In this document: in pieces, positions 25,752 to 35,090 of the stretch
Layout: each line of letters begins with the position of its first letter
Numbering within the stretch: the first letter of the stretch is position 1
Assembly: GCF_042679605.1 (NCBI RefSeq)
Contig: NZ_JBHTMU010000022.1
Coordinates: 1-64,000 of the forward strand
Source: Litorisediminicola beolgyonensis
GTDB taxonomy: Bacteria > Pseudomonadota > Alphaproteobacteria > Rhodobacterales > Rhodobacteraceae
DNA: 64,000 nucleotides
Reading direction: 5' to 3'
The notes under the pieces: generated by a model
The model's input: only the letters and a program-made list of their open reading frames with translations
Told to the model about the DNA's origin: nothing
The model's database searches: none
Translations under genes and position numbers: made by a program

Positions 25752-26216
25752 ATGAAACGCGCGACCTTCCTGCTCGCTATCGCCGGGACTATGGCGTTCC
25801 TCGCGGCGGTGCTTCTGACCGTGATCGACATCGCCTTGCGGTCGGTCAGCGGTCTCACCGTGCCGGGGCTGACCGATATCGTCACGCTCTGCACGATGAT
25901 CGGCGCGCTTCTGGCGATCCCCTACGGCTTCGCCGCCGACCAGCATGTCGCCATCGACGTCTTCACCGAGAAGATGTCCAAAGGCACCCAGCGTGCCCTG
26001 ACGATCTTCGCCGCGCTCCTGGCCTTCGCGTTTCTCGCGGGCGCGGCCTGGTTCGGCGCCGAGCAGATGCTGCGCGAATGGGGCTATGGCGACCGGAGCC
26101 AGTCCATCGGCATCCCGATGGTGTTCTACTGGCTGCCCTTGGTCCTCGGCCTCGCGCTCGCCGCGCTGGTCAATCTCTGGCTGATCGCCCGGACGTCCTT
26201 CGGCAGGGAGGGCTGA
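25752..26216 (+). CDS. TRAP transporter small permease (DctQ family)
   Basis: A 154-residue inner-membrane protein with four hydrophobic segments and the LTDIVTLCTMIGALLAIPYGFAADQHVAIDV stretch that resembles the conserved core of DctQ subunits. It bridges the binding protein and the large permease. The large permease gene begins 3 bases after its stop codon, and the set is one transcription unit with the lyase and ligase genes. Confidence 0.9.
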   Translation: MKRATFLLAIAGTMAFLAAVLLTVIDIALRSVSGLTVPGLTDIVTLCTMIGALLAIPYGFAADQHVAIDVFTEKMSKGTQRALTIFAALLAFAFLAGAAWFGAEQMLREWGYGDRSQSIGIPMVFYWLPLVLGLALAALVNLWLIARTSFGREG

Positions 26217-26219
26217 GCC

Positions 26220-27521
26220 ATGTCCGCCCCCCTTACAGGCGTTGTCGGGCTGATCGCCCTTCTGGTGCTGATCGCGCTGCGCGTCCCCGTGGCCATCGCG
26301 ATGGGAACGGTCGGCATCGTCGGCGGCGTCTATCTGAACGGCTGGTTCAGCCTCGGGTTCGTGCTGGGCTCGCAGCCCTTCGTCACCTCGTCGAGCTACG
26401 CGCTCTCGGTGATCCCGCTCTTCGTCATGATGGGGGCGTTTGCGTCCCGCGCGGGGCTCTCCGCCGCGCTCTACCGCTCGCTGCATTCGCTGATCGGCCA
26501 TTGGCGCGGCGGGCTCGCGTCGGCCACCATCGGCGCCTGCGCGCTTTTCGGGGCGGTCTGCGGATCGAGCCTTGCGACGGCGGCCACCATGTCGCGCGTG
26601 GCGGTCCCCGAGATGACCGCCATCGGCTATGACCGGCGCCTGACCTCGGGCGCGTTGGCCGCCGGAGGCACGCTCGGCATCCTGATCCCGCCCTCGATCA
26701 TCATGGTGATCTTCGCGCTTCTGACCGAGCAATCCATCGGCCGGATGTTCCTTGCGGGCATGATCCCCGGCATCCTCGCCGCGCTTCTCTATATCGGCGC
26801 CGTCACCCTGATCGCGACGCTGCGTCCCGATCTTGCGCCCGCCGCCGAGCGCACCGAGACCGAGAGCACCGGAAGCGCCCTGCGTGACATGGCGCCGATC
26901 CTCGGTCTCTTCGCGCTGGTCATGGGCGGCATCTATCTCGGCGTCTTCTCTCCGACCGAGGCGGCGGCGGTGGGCGCGTTCGGCGCCATCGTGCTGGCCG
27001 CGCTGCGCGGCGCGCTGACGCGCACGGTCTGGCGCGAGGCGCTGATCGAGACCGCCTCGACCACGGGCATGCTCTTCATGATCCTGATCGGCACGTCGGT
27101 CCTGCAGTTCTTCATCGAGACCTCGACCCTGCCGCGCATCATCGTCGACTGGATCGGGGCGCTGGGCCTCGGGCCGACGGGCGTGATCATCCTGATCCTC
27201 CTGATCTACGTGATACTGGGGTGTTTCCTCGACAGCCTGTCGATGATGCTCATCACCCTGCCGCTGGTCTTCCCGATCATCCTGGACCTCGGGATCGACC
27301 CGATCTGGTTCGGCGTGCTGGTGGTCTCGGTCGTCGAGATCGGGCTGATCACGCCGCCCTTGGGTATGAATCTCTATGTGATCGCCAGTTCCGTGGACGG
27401 CCTGAAATTCGAGACCGTGGCCGCAGGCGTCGTGCCGTTTCTCGCAGCCGATGCGGTGCGGATCGCGCTTCTCGTGGCCTTCCCGGCGCTGTCGCTCTTC
27501 CTGCCCGAACTGCTGATGTGA
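26220..27521 (+). CDS. TRAP transporter large permease (DctM family)
   Basis: A 433-residue sodium-coupled permease with about 12 membrane segments. Conserved DctM stretches are present: IPLFVMMGAFASRAGL near residue 62, FGAVCGSSLATAATMSRVAVPEM near 105, and GGTLGILIPPSIIMVIF near 145. Another is GCFLDSLSMMLITLPLVFPI near 335. It completes the DctPQM importer at the end of the operon. Confidence 0.94.
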   Translation: MSAPLTGVVGLIALLVLIALRVPVAIAMGTVGIVGGVYLNGWFSLGFVLGSQPFVTSSSYALSVIPLFVMMGAFASRAGLSAALYRSLHSLIGHWRGGLASATIGACALFGAVCGSSLATAATMSRVAVPEMTAIGYDRRLTSGALAAGGTLGILIPPSIIMVIFALLTEQSIGRMFLAGMIPGILAALLYIGAVTLIATLRPDLAPAAERTETESTGSALRDMAPILGLFALVMGGIYLGVFSPTEAAAVGAFGAIVLAALRGALTRTVWREALIETASTTGMLFMILIGTSVLQFFIETSTLPRIIVDWIGALGLGPTGVIILILLIYVILGCFLDSLSMMLITLPLVFPIILDLGIDPIWFGVLVVSVVEIGLITPPLGMNLYVIASSVDGLKFETVAAGVVPFLAADAVRIALLVAFPALSLFLPELLM

Positions 27522-27611
27522 GACCGGCAACGTCGGTTCTGCGCGCAGTATTCGAGACGGACGAACGCAGTCACCGACGACCTTCTATGCAACTGTAAAC
27601 GCGGACGAAAT

Positions 27612-27633
27612 GCGGGCCGCTTGATGGGCCCGC
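27612..27633 (+). terminator. Possible terminator after the TRAP operon
   Basis: GCGGGCC and GGCCCGC form a 7-bp stem with an 8-base loop, about 90 bases beyond the DctM stop codon. No T-run follows, so this is weak. The rest of the 265-base gap holds the subtilase promoter region, with two GTTGACGC copies (27661-27668, 27672-27679) and an inverted repeat GTTGAC...GTCAAC (27672-27692). Confidence 0.3.
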
Positions 27634-27786
27634 GCATCCATTTCCAAGGCGCGTTTTAGCGTTGACGCTGGGTTGACGCCGATGCGGTCAACTCCCCCGG
27701 CGCACACTCAGCGCCGTTGTTTCTTAATCTTGTTTTCGTTCAAGCAGACCGGCTTGGCCGGTCGGTATTGATCCAAGGAGTCTTCG

Positions 27787-30700
27787 ATGACCAAATCCGC
27801 ATTTCTGCAGGTCTTCTGCAGCGATCCCGATCTCGCACCCGTCTCCGGCGCCGCCGTCGAGGTCTCGGCGCGCGACAGCCGCTTCACGCTCGAGGAGACC
27901 GCCAAGGGCGTCTACCAGGCCCGCGACATCGCGCCGGGGCGCTACACGCTCACCGTCAAACCGGCGGACGGCGCGCTCGAGGCGCATGAGCGCGAGATCC
28001 GCGTGTCGCCCGGCCCGAACTCCGAGCTGGTGTCGCTGGGCGGGCAGGGCGATCTGTCCTACCCGAGCGCGGACGGCCCGGTGTTCTTCCGGGGCCGCGA
28101 CGACGCCATTCTCCTGGCGATCCGCGACGGCGAAGACAGCGAAATGGCGCTCGACAAGATCCTGGACGAGTTCGGGCTCGAACGGCTGGAGATGCCGGGC
28201 GAGAACGGAAAGGACAGCGATTTCGCGCTGGTGAAGCTGCAATCGGGTCTCGGCGATGCCGGTCAGCAGATCGACGGGCTGGTGAGCCGCATGCGGCGCT
28301 CGGGCGTCGAGGTCATCCCCGGCGCGGTGATCGCGCGCGGCAAGGAGACGCCGCTTCAGGGCCTCACCAACCAGATCCTCATCCGCTTCACCGGCGATGT
28401 GGGCGACGACCGGGTCCAGAAGATCCTGCGCGAGTTCGGGCTGCGCGCACTGCGCACCGTCACCTATGCCGGGAACTCGGTTCTGGCCGAGCGGGCCGGG
28501 AGCCCCGATTACGACATCCTCGAACTGGCCGCCAAGCTCGGCTCCCTGCGCGAGGTCGAGTATGCCGAGCCGCAGGTGCTGCAGGTTCTCGAGCTCGACG
28601 CCTTCACGCCCAATGACCCGCTCTACGGTCTCCAGACCCACCTGCCGCTCATCAATGCCGACGAGGCCTGGGACACGCTCGACGATATCGCGGTGAGCCT
28701 CCGTGGTGGGCGGCCCGATATCTGCATCGCGGTTTTCGATCCCGACGGGGTGACGCCCAACCATCCCGATCTCACGGCGAACCTGACCGACGGGACCTCG
28801 AAGCTCCTGACCTCGTTCAATTTTCGCACGATGACCGCCCAGACCGTGGCCGGGCTCGGTGGAGATCACGGCACCCAGGTCGCGGGCACCGCCACGGCGG
28901 CGTTCTCCAACACGCTCGGGATCGCCGGTGTCGCCCCCAACTGTCGCCTGATTGGCGCGCGTCTGCCAAGCCCGGCAACGGGCATCGAGATGGCCGACGC
29001 CTTCATCTGGGCCGCAGGCTTCAATACCGGCAACACCACCCCCGGATTTCCGGCGCTGCCGAGCCAGCCCGCGGATGTGATCGCCAATTCCTGGGGGTCG
29101 CTGAACGCCGCCTTGTCCAACGCGCTGCGCGACGGTCTCGATTTCCTGACCGTCTACGGGCGCGGCGGACGCGGCTGCGTCACAACCTTCTCGACGGGGA
29201 ATCTCGGTTATCAGCAATTCAGCAATATCCGCCGCTTCGCGGCCTATGAGCGGACCATCGCGGTGGGTGCGAGCATCGGGGCCAATCCGACGAGCCCGGT
29301 GACCTCTTCGCATGCCGACCCCAACGGCAACACCACGAACCTGACCGCGACCACGGACCGGCGCGCCTTCTACAGCCCGTGGGGGCCGGAGATGGACATC
29401 GTCGCTCCGAGCCACACCTGCTACGCGCCCGGCACCGGGCTTGTCGATCCGACCGTGTCGACCGTGCGCGTCGGCACCGGCGCGATGAACGGCGCGGTCG
29501 CACCCGCTCCCGCGACCGCGAACGATTACGATGCGACCTTCGGCGGCACGTCCCATGCCTCGCCGACCATCGCGGGCGCGGCGGCGCTGGTGCTCTCGAC
29601 CGATCCGACGCTCAACTGGGTGCAGGTGCGCGAGATCCTTAGGACCACCGCGGTCCGGATCGACGCGGGCAACACCGATCCGATCGGGCAATATGTCGAC
29701 AATGACGGCGACGGCGTGAACGAGTTCAGCCAGTGGTACGGCTACGGTCGCGTCGACGTGGACGCGGCGGTGATCTCGGCCCGCGACGGGGCCTTCGCCT
29801 CGGACGTGGTCGTGCGCGAGAACCTGGGCGACACCGGCGCGGTGCCGAGCCCGGGCTGGCACGCGGCGAGCCCCGATATCTGGGTGCGCGCCAGCGACGA
29901 TCCGGTCCCGGCCCTGGCCTATGGCGCGGCGCCGCCGCATCAGAACGCGGTCCGCAACCAAGACAATTTCGTCTTCGCACGGGTCAAGAACACCGGCGTG
30001 GCGACCGCCTCCGAGGTATATCTCCGCGCGATGATCTGCCACTACCCGGGCTTCGAGTTCCGCTATCCGCAGGAGTTCATCCCCTCGGTCCGTCCCGGCG
30101 ATCCGGTCCCGAACCCGCTGGTTCCGGGCACCTACCTGATCGACGAGGTCCGGGTGGATGACCTGCTTCCGGGCGAGGATCGCATCGTCAAGATGACCTG
30201 GCCCGCGGCGCTCGTGCCGCCTGCGACCGTCACGGTCGGCGGCAGCACGGTGAACTGGCACCCCTGCCTGCTTCTAGAGGCCTCGCCCTTCGATGGCCCC
30301 GAGGCGCCCGCGGGCAGTGCCATCGACATCCGGCGCTTCAACAACATCTGCCAGCGCAATATCGGCATCGATGATCCTTCGGCAGGCGGCGACTCGCTCT
30401 TCGGGCTTGTGGGCGGCTTCCTGTCGGGCGGGCGCACCGTCTCGCTCGTGGTCGATCTCTCGGACTGGCGCGGCAAGAGCCCGGTGCTCCTGCGCCTCGC
30501 CGATCCGAAGATGATGGAGCGGCTGCTCGCGGCGGCGAAGGAGGGCAAGATCAAGACCGGCCTGAAGCCGCTCGACCAGGGCGAAGAGGATCAGCCCGTC
30601 AGCCGGGTGTCGGAGCTCACGCGGGTCTCCGACCGGCTGGGCGGCGCGATCCGCTTCCCGGGCGGCGCGCTGATGGAGCTGGAACTGGCCGACCGGCGCA

Positions 30701-30975
30701 TGCTCGAGATGGTGCTCGCGCCCGACACGCGGCTCCGGATCCGCGACGCGCTCGGGCGCGAGACGACCGGCGTCAGGACCGAGCGGTTCAAGGCGCAGGA
30801 GTATGTCGCGCTGCAGCCGGGGGGCGTCTACGAACTGCCAGTCCTGGCGGGCGAGGGCCAGCTCTTCCCGGTGATCGCGGGCGCGCCCGGTGGGTCCGAG
30901 CGCGGCTCCGAGATGCGCCTTACGCAGAGACGCAGCGACGGCGCGCTCTCCGCCGGATACGCGATCCGCAGCTAA
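27787..30975 (+). CDS. Large S8-family (subtilisin-like) serine peptidase
   Basis: A 1062-residue protein. Residues about 1-85 look like a beta-sandwich of the carboxypeptidase-regulatory type. Residues about 100-285 may be a propeptide-like region ending in VEYAEPQVLQVLEL. The subtilase domain follows, with Asp318 (AVFDPDG), His361 (GDHGTQVAGT), oxyanion Asn434 (ANSWGS) and Ser589 (GGTSHASPTIAGA). The His-to-Ser distance is long because of an insert. A C-terminal part of about 400 residues is of unknown fold. No N-terminal signal peptide is visible, so the protein may be cytoplasmic or exported by a leaderless (type I-like) route. AAGGAG precedes the ATG, and a strong terminator follows. Confidence 0.87.
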   Translation: MTKSAFLQVFCSDPDLAPVSGAAVEVSARDSRFTLEETAKGVYQARDIAPGRYTLTVKPADGALEAHEREIRVSPGPNSELVSLGGQGDLSYPSADGPVFFRGRDDAILLAIRDGEDSEMALDKILDEFGLERLEMPGENGKDSDFALVKLQSGLGDAGQQIDGLVSRMRRSGVEVIPGAVIARGKETPLQGLTNQILIRFTGDVGDDRVQKILREFGLRALRTVTYAGNSVLAERAGSPDYDILELAAKLGSLREVEYAEPQVLQVLELDAFTPNDPLYGLQTHLPLINADEAWDTLDDIAVSLRGGRPDICIAVFDPDGVTPNHPDLTANLTDGTSKLLTSFNFRTMTAQTVAGLGGDHGTQVAGTATAAFSNTLGIAGVAPNCRLIGARLPSPATGIEMADAFIWAAGFNTGNTTPGFPALPSQPADVIANSWGSLNAALSNALRDGLDFLTVYGRGGRGCVTTFSTGNLGYQQFSNIRRFAAYERTIAVGASIGANPTSPVTSSHADPNGNTTNLTATTDRRAFYSPWGPEMDIVAPSHTCYAPGTGLVDPTVSTVRVGTGAMNGAVAPAPATANDYDATFGGTSHASPTIAGAAALVLSTDPTLNWVQVREILRTTAVRIDAGNTDPIGQYVDNDGDGVNEFSQWYGYGRVDVDAAVISARDGAFASDVVVRENLGDTGAVPSPGWHAASPDIWVRASDDPVPALAYGAAPPHQNAVRNQDNFVFARVKNTGVATASEVYLRAMICHYPGFEFRYPQEFIPSVRPGDPVPNPLVPGTYLIDEVRVDDLLPGEDRIVKMTWPAALVPPATVTVGGSTVNWHPCLLLEASPFDGPEAPAGSAIDIRRFNNICQRNIGIDDPSAGGDSLFGLVGGFLSGGRTVSLVVDLSDWRGKSPVLLRLADPKMMERLLAAAKEGKIKTGLKPLDQGEEDQPVSRVSELTRVSDRLGGAIRFPGGALMELELADRRMLEMVLAPDTRLRIRDALGRETTGVRTERFKAQEYVALQPGGVYELPVLAGEGQLFPVIAGAPGGSERGSEMRLTQRRSDGALSAGYAIRS

Positions 30976-30991
30976 GACCCGGACACGCATC

Positions 30992-31025
30992 GGCCGCGCA
31001 GGACATCTCCTGCGCGGCCCTTTTT
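30992..31025 (+). terminator. Rho-independent terminator after the subtilase gene
   Basis: A perfect 12-bp stem (GGCCGCGCAGGA / TCCTGCGCGGCC) with a CATC loop is followed by CTTTTT. It also separates the subtilase gene from the convergent dabA gene. Confidence 0.93.
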
Positions 31026-31035
31026 CAGGTCAGGC

Positions 31036-33408
31036 TCAGGCGGCGCGTGCCTGTTCGGGCGACGCGGTGGTCGCCCATCCAAGCCCCGGACGATAGCGCG
31101 ACGCCACGCGGCCGTCCTTGAGCGTGAAGAGATGCAGCCAGCCATTGTCGAAGAGCGCCCGCACCGCATCGTGCCGGTCGAGCACGTCGCTGATCGCCTC
31201 TTCCGGCGCTTCGATCATGACCGACAGGCGCAGCGGCTCGTGGGCCGGACCGTCGCCGGTCTCGACCGCCTGGCTCGGGAGACCCGGGCGCAGCCGCCCG
31301 CCATTGCCCTCGACCACGCCGATGCCGCCGACCACGTTGTGGATCAGCTTGTTGCCGCCGCCGAAGGCCTCGGGCGCGACGGTCGAGCCGTAATATTGCA
31401 GGCTGATCCAGCTTGCGACGACGACCGGCGCGGTCAGGATCAGTTCGAGCGTGGCGAAGCCGTCATCGGCCTGCCAGTCGTAGCTGTGGAGGAACGCGCG
31501 GCCCGAGAGATCGGTGCGCGCGGTCACCGAGCGCGGGGCGGCGATGAAGCTCGCGCAACCGGCAAGCCCCCATTCGGGCCGAACCTCAGCCCAGTTCCGC
31601 GCGCGCTCGGCAACCGTCTCGGGCGTCGCGCCCGACAGACGCAGCGACCGCTCGGCCCGCGCCTGGCGACCGGCGCCGTCGAGCCAGCGCTCGATCTGCG
31701 CGAGATCGGCAGTGGCGCCGTCCTTGTAAACCGTTACGGCATCCGTTGTGGTGTCGTGCAGACCGGCCAGGAAGACCGTGTCCTCGGGCACCGTGATACT
31801 ACGCTCGAGAAGGCCCTCTCGGGCCTCGGGGTCGTTCAGGAGCTGCGCCAGCAGCCGGGCAGAGACCTCTCCGGTGTGACCGCCGCAGGCGCCGCAGTGA
31901 TAGGCGCTGGCATGGGGGTTGTTGGTGACATGCGCGCCGTGACCGACCAAGAGGACGGTTTTCCCGAACGTGCCGGTCAGGCTCATCGCGCGCAGGACCT
32001 TGGCGGCGGTGTCAGCCTTGGCCGCGGCGTCGAGCCCGCCCAGAACCTGCGGGGCGGGGTCCGGCTTGCGCTTGGCGTCGCTCGCTCCCAGCGCGTCCTT
32101 CAGGAGCTTGGCGCCGTAGAAGGGGCCTGCCGCCTCGACAAAGGCGAAGGACGAGACCGCCGCCTGCTTGAACCGGCCCCAGGCGCGGGCCGCCCGGGCG
32201 GAGATGCGGGCGTCGTGTTCCTCGGCCTTCGGCGCGTGGCTGGTTGAGTGCAGGCCGGGAGAGAGCAGAACCGGCAGATGCGCTTCGACCACGTCCGAGC
32301 CATGCGCCGTATGCGCCAGCGGCAGGCCGAAGAACCCGGCGAAGCCGATCGTCTCGATGCCCGCGTTCTGCGCCTCGAGCGCGCGCCGGAAGACCTCGGA
32401 GCGGACGTCGATGCAGAAGGCGGCCTGGAGCGCGGGGCGTGCCTCGGACGGGTTGCCGCCGAGGAGCGCCGCCTTGAGACCGCGCTGATGGGCGCGCTCG
32501 GCCGAGTCCTGCAGGATCGCGTCGAGCACCTGGTCCGCGTCGGCGGCCACGGGGGCCTCATGCGCCGCGACCGTGTCTTTCCAGCGGGCGGCGACGGCGG
32601 GAAACGCGGTCAGAAGCGCCTCTTCCCACACGAGCCGGATCGCCAGGAGATCGGCGAGCGTCCGGTCGCTGTCGCCCGCAAGCTCGGCCTGCCACAAAAG
32701 CCAGCGCGCATGCTGGGCCCAGCCGCCGATATCCATCAGGAGCCGCTGATAGGCGGTCTCGGCCGCGTCCTCGGTGATCCCGAGCGCCTCCGAGGCGCGC
32801 AAGATCGCCCGCTCGGGCGTGTCCGGCGCCGTGGCGGCGTGGTTGCAGAAGCCCGGCAGACCGGCGATCTCGGGCGTCAGGTCGCGCCCGGCCCAGGCCT
32901 GCCACGCGGTGTAGGCGGGCTGACCCGGGGCCGGTGACCAGAGCGCCTGGCCCTTGTCGAAATAGCCCGCGGCCCAAAGCCCGACGGTCCGCTCGATCAC
33001 CGACGGCCAGTCGATGCCGGTCTCCTCGGCGGCGAGATCGGCCACCGTGGGCAGCGCGGGGCGCGCGGGCGAGGGCGCGTGCGCCTTGGCCATCAGGAGC
33101 TCCAGATCGCGTGGCTTCAGCGGCGACGCGCTGGCGAAGAGCGCCGCGGCGAGGTCGTCCTCGGTGATCTCCCTGGCCGCGATCTGGTCGGTGTAGGTCT
33201 TCCGCGCCCGCGTCAGCGACACGCCCGTAACACGGGCGAGCCGCGCGCCTGCGGTGGCGAGGTCCTCGCCGGTCTGGCCGAGGAACGGGTTGACCGCGAC
33301 CGTGGCCTCAAGCGGGAAGGCGGGCGGGATGGCGCGGGCGGCGGCCTCGGCGGCATCGAGAAGACCCGAGATCCGGGCGGGGGCGATCTGGCTGTGCTTC
33401 ATGAACAT
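31036..33408 (-). CDS. dabA: DabA, zinc subunit of the DAB inorganic carbon system (DUF2309)
   Basis: A 790-residue peripheral protein of the DUF2309/UPF0753 family. DabA is a beta-carbonic-anhydrase-like protein that, with DabB, hydrates CO2 to bicarbonate in the cytoplasm in an energy-coupled way. The zinc-binding residues reported for the family are matched by C332 and D334 (FCIDVRSEVFR) and by H490 and C505 (LLVGHGAHVTNNPHAS, then YHCGACGGHTGEV). The start at 33408 is fixed by GAGGAG 7 bases upstream. It follows dabB by 15 bases. The length is normal for the family. Confidence 0.93.
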   Translation of the reverse strand: MFMKHSQIAPARISGLLDAAEAAARAIPPAFPLEATVAVNPFLGQTGEDLATAGARLARVTGVSLTRARKTYTDQIAAREITEDDLAAALFASASPLKPRDLELLMAKAHAPSPARPALPTVADLAAEETGIDWPSVIERTVGLWAAGYFDKGQALWSPAPGQPAYTAWQAWAGRDLTPEIAGLPGFCNHAATAPDTPERAILRASEALGITEDAAETAYQRLLMDIGGWAQHARWLLWQAELAGDSDRTLADLLAIRLVWEEALLTAFPAVAARWKDTVAAHEAPVAADADQVLDAILQDSAERAHQRGLKAALLGGNPSEARPALQAAFCIDVRSEVFRRALEAQNAGIETIGFAGFFGLPLAHTAHGSDVVEAHLPVLLSPGLHSTSHAPKAEEHDARISARAARAWGRFKQAAVSSFAFVEAAGPFYGAKLLKDALGASDAKRKPDPAPQVLGGLDAAAKADTAAKVLRAMSLTGTFGKTVLLVGHGAHVTNNPHASAYHCGACGGHTGEVSARLLAQLLNDPEAREGLLERSITVPEDTVFLAGLHDTTTDAVTVYKDGATADLAQIERWLDGAGRQARAERSLRLSGATPETVAERARNWAEVRPEWGLAGCASFIAAPRSVTARTDLSGRAFLHSYDWQADDGFATLELILTAPVVVASWISLQYYGSTVAPEAFGGGNKLIHNVVGGIGVVEGNGGRLRPGLPSQAVETGDGPAHEPLRLSVMIEAPEEAISDVLDRHDAVRALFDNGWLHLFTLKDGRVASRYRPGLGWATTASPEQARAA

Positions 33409-33423
33409 CTGGGAACTCCTCGA

Positions 33424-34986
33424 TCAGCTGTGCTTCGCGACCCGATACCCGCCGATCAGGCGGTCGAGCAGCGCGTTGAGGTAAAGTCCGTTGGCAAGAT
33501 GGACGCGGAGACCGGCGGTGGCCGGGTGGTGGGCCCAGAGCGGGAAGAGCGCCTGCGCGAAGGCCACGAGGCCGAAGGAGAGGACCGCGAGCACGATCAT
33601 CGCCCATTCCAATGCGCCGGGCACGGGCGCTTCGGGCAGCGATCCGCCCCAGAGCGCGTGAGCGCCGAGCTGGAAGGTGAAGTAGGTCACGACGGCGCCG
33701 AACGACGCGGCTGCGGTGCGCCGGGTGAGCGCCCAGGGCGCGGCATCGGCGAGGCCCTGGGCCACCAGGTAGGCGACGCCGAAGATCAGCATCGTGCCGA
33801 GCGCCAGCGCCTGCGGGGTCTTCGGTCCGGCGACCAGCATGAAGAGACCCGCCATCGTGCCGTAGAGGACCAGCGCAAGGGCAAAGGATTTCAGCACGGC
33901 ACCGACGCTCGGAGCGGCCACGGGGCCGGGTCTCCGCAGGCTCGCCACCGCGGCGACCGCTCCGCCCGAGGACAGGAAGGCGTGCGCCTTGTAGAGCGAA
34001 TGCGCGACGAGGTGCAGAAGCGCCAGCGCCCAGAGACCCAGCCCGCATTGCAGGAGCATGAAGCCCATCTGCGCCACGGTCGACCAGGCGAGCGCCGTCT
34101 TGATGGCGCTCTGGGTCAGCATCACCGTCGCACCGAAAAGCGCAGTGAGACCGCCGATCATCACGAGCGCGGCCATGGCGCCGGGGCTCGCCTGCACAAG
34201 TTCGGCGGTCCGGATCAAGAGGAAGCCTCCGGCGTTGATGATGCCCGCGTGCAGAAGCGCCGAGACCGGCGTCGGGGCCTCCATGACTTCGGTCAGCCAG
34301 CCCTGCAGCGGGAAGGTCGCGGTCTTGAGCGCGGCGGCGAGGATCAGGCAGCCGACGGCGAGATGGCCGAGAAGCGGCAGATCGCCGTTGATCGCGGTGC
34401 CGAGCGCGTCGAAGGTCAGCGTCCCGAAGGCCGCGTAGGTCGAGATCGCGGCAAGGACCAACACCACGTCCCCTGCATGCCAGACGAGCGCGAACTTGGT
34501 CGCGGCGCGGCGCGCGGCGGCCCGCCCAGGGTAGAAGAGAAGAAGCTGGCGCAGGGTGATGCCGATGGCGGCGAAGGCGAGGATCAGGAGCGGCATGCTG
34601 CCGGTCTGGGTCAGCACCAGAACGCCCGCCAGCGTGGCGAACATGAGCGCGTGGAAGCGTCCCTCGCGCTCTTCGCCGTCGAGGTAGGTCTTGGCGTAGC
34701 GCATCACCACCCAGCCGATGAAGGCCACGAGGAGCGTCATCGTGGCGCTCACCGCGTCGAGCCGCATCACCAGTGCCGCAGGACCATCGAGGAGCGTCAC
34801 ATTGGCCGGGCCGGAGAGGAGGAACTGGATCAGACCGATAGCGGCAAGCGCCAGGGCCGAGAGCGTCGCAGCTTCGGGCAGCCAGGACACCAGCGTCGGG
34901 CGGCGGCCCGGCTGCGAGGCGGCAAGCCCCGAGGCCAGGATCAGCAGCAGCGGCGCGAAGAAGCTAAGAGGGATCACGTCGGTCAT
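33424..34986 (-). CDS. dabB: DabB, proton-channel-like membrane subunit of the DAB system
   Basis: A 520-residue membrane protein related to complex I subunit NuoL and Mrp antiporter subunits, with about 13-14 helices. Conserved features are GWVVMRYAKTYLDGEEREGRF, a HAGDVVLVLAAIS segment, TPVSALLHAGIINAGGFLLIR (near residue 240) and the KTALAWSTVAQMGFMLLQCGLG stretch. In the DAB system it is thought to pass cations that drive DabA. It is the first gene of dabBA, transcribed away from a LysR gene. An NADH dehydrogenase role is unlikely because no other nuo genes are present. Confidence 0.9.
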   Translation of the reverse strand: MTDVIPLSFFAPLLLILASGLAASQPGRRPTLVSWLPEAATLSALALAAIGLIQFLLSGPANVTLLDGPAALVMRLDAVSATMTLLVAFIGWVVMRYAKTYLDGEEREGRFHALMFATLAGVLVLTQTGSMPLLILAFAAIGITLRQLLLFYPGRAAARRAATKFALVWHAGDVVLVLAAISTYAAFGTLTFDALGTAINGDLPLLGHLAVGCLILAAALKTATFPLQGWLTEVMEAPTPVSALLHAGIINAGGFLLIRTAELVQASPGAMAALVMIGGLTALFGATVMLTQSAIKTALAWSTVAQMGFMLLQCGLGLWALALLHLVAHSLYKAHAFLSSGGAVAAVASLRRPGPVAAPSVGAVLKSFALALVLYGTMAGLFMLVAGPKTPQALALGTMLIFGVAYLVAQGLADAAPWALTRRTAAASFGAVVTYFTFQLGAHALWGGSLPEAPVPGALEWAMIVLAVLSFGLVAFAQALFPLWAHHPATAGLRVHLANGLYLNALLDRLIGGYRVAKHS

Positions 34987-35068
34987 GGCGGCGCTCCGGT
35001 TGGATATCGTTCGAGCGGTGATGTAGCGTCGGCCATGTATTAGATAAATTACATATAATCGCTTTAAT

Positions 35069-35087
35069 CGTTCTGTATTATAGAACG
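35069..35087. promoter_or_regulatory. Palindrome at the LysR/dabBA divergent promoter
   Basis: CGTTCT-GTATTAT-AGAACG is a perfect inverted repeat of 6 bp with a 7-base A/T-rich centre, ending 3 bases before the LysR start codon. It is a good candidate for the LysR binding site and would allow autoregulation. The 104-base gap between the two genes is unusually A/T-rich around 35040-35080. Confidence 0.55.
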
Positions 35088-35090
35088 GAT

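Noticed and set aside
27661..27701. TTGACG copies as a sigma-70 promoter for the subtilase
   Set aside because: No acceptable -10 box lies 16-18 bases downstream of either copy, so I list them only as repeats.
33424..34986. dabB as a complex I (nuoL) or Mrp antiporter gene
   Set aside because: It stands directly ahead of dabA, with no other nuo or mrp antiporter genes, which is the DAB arrangement.
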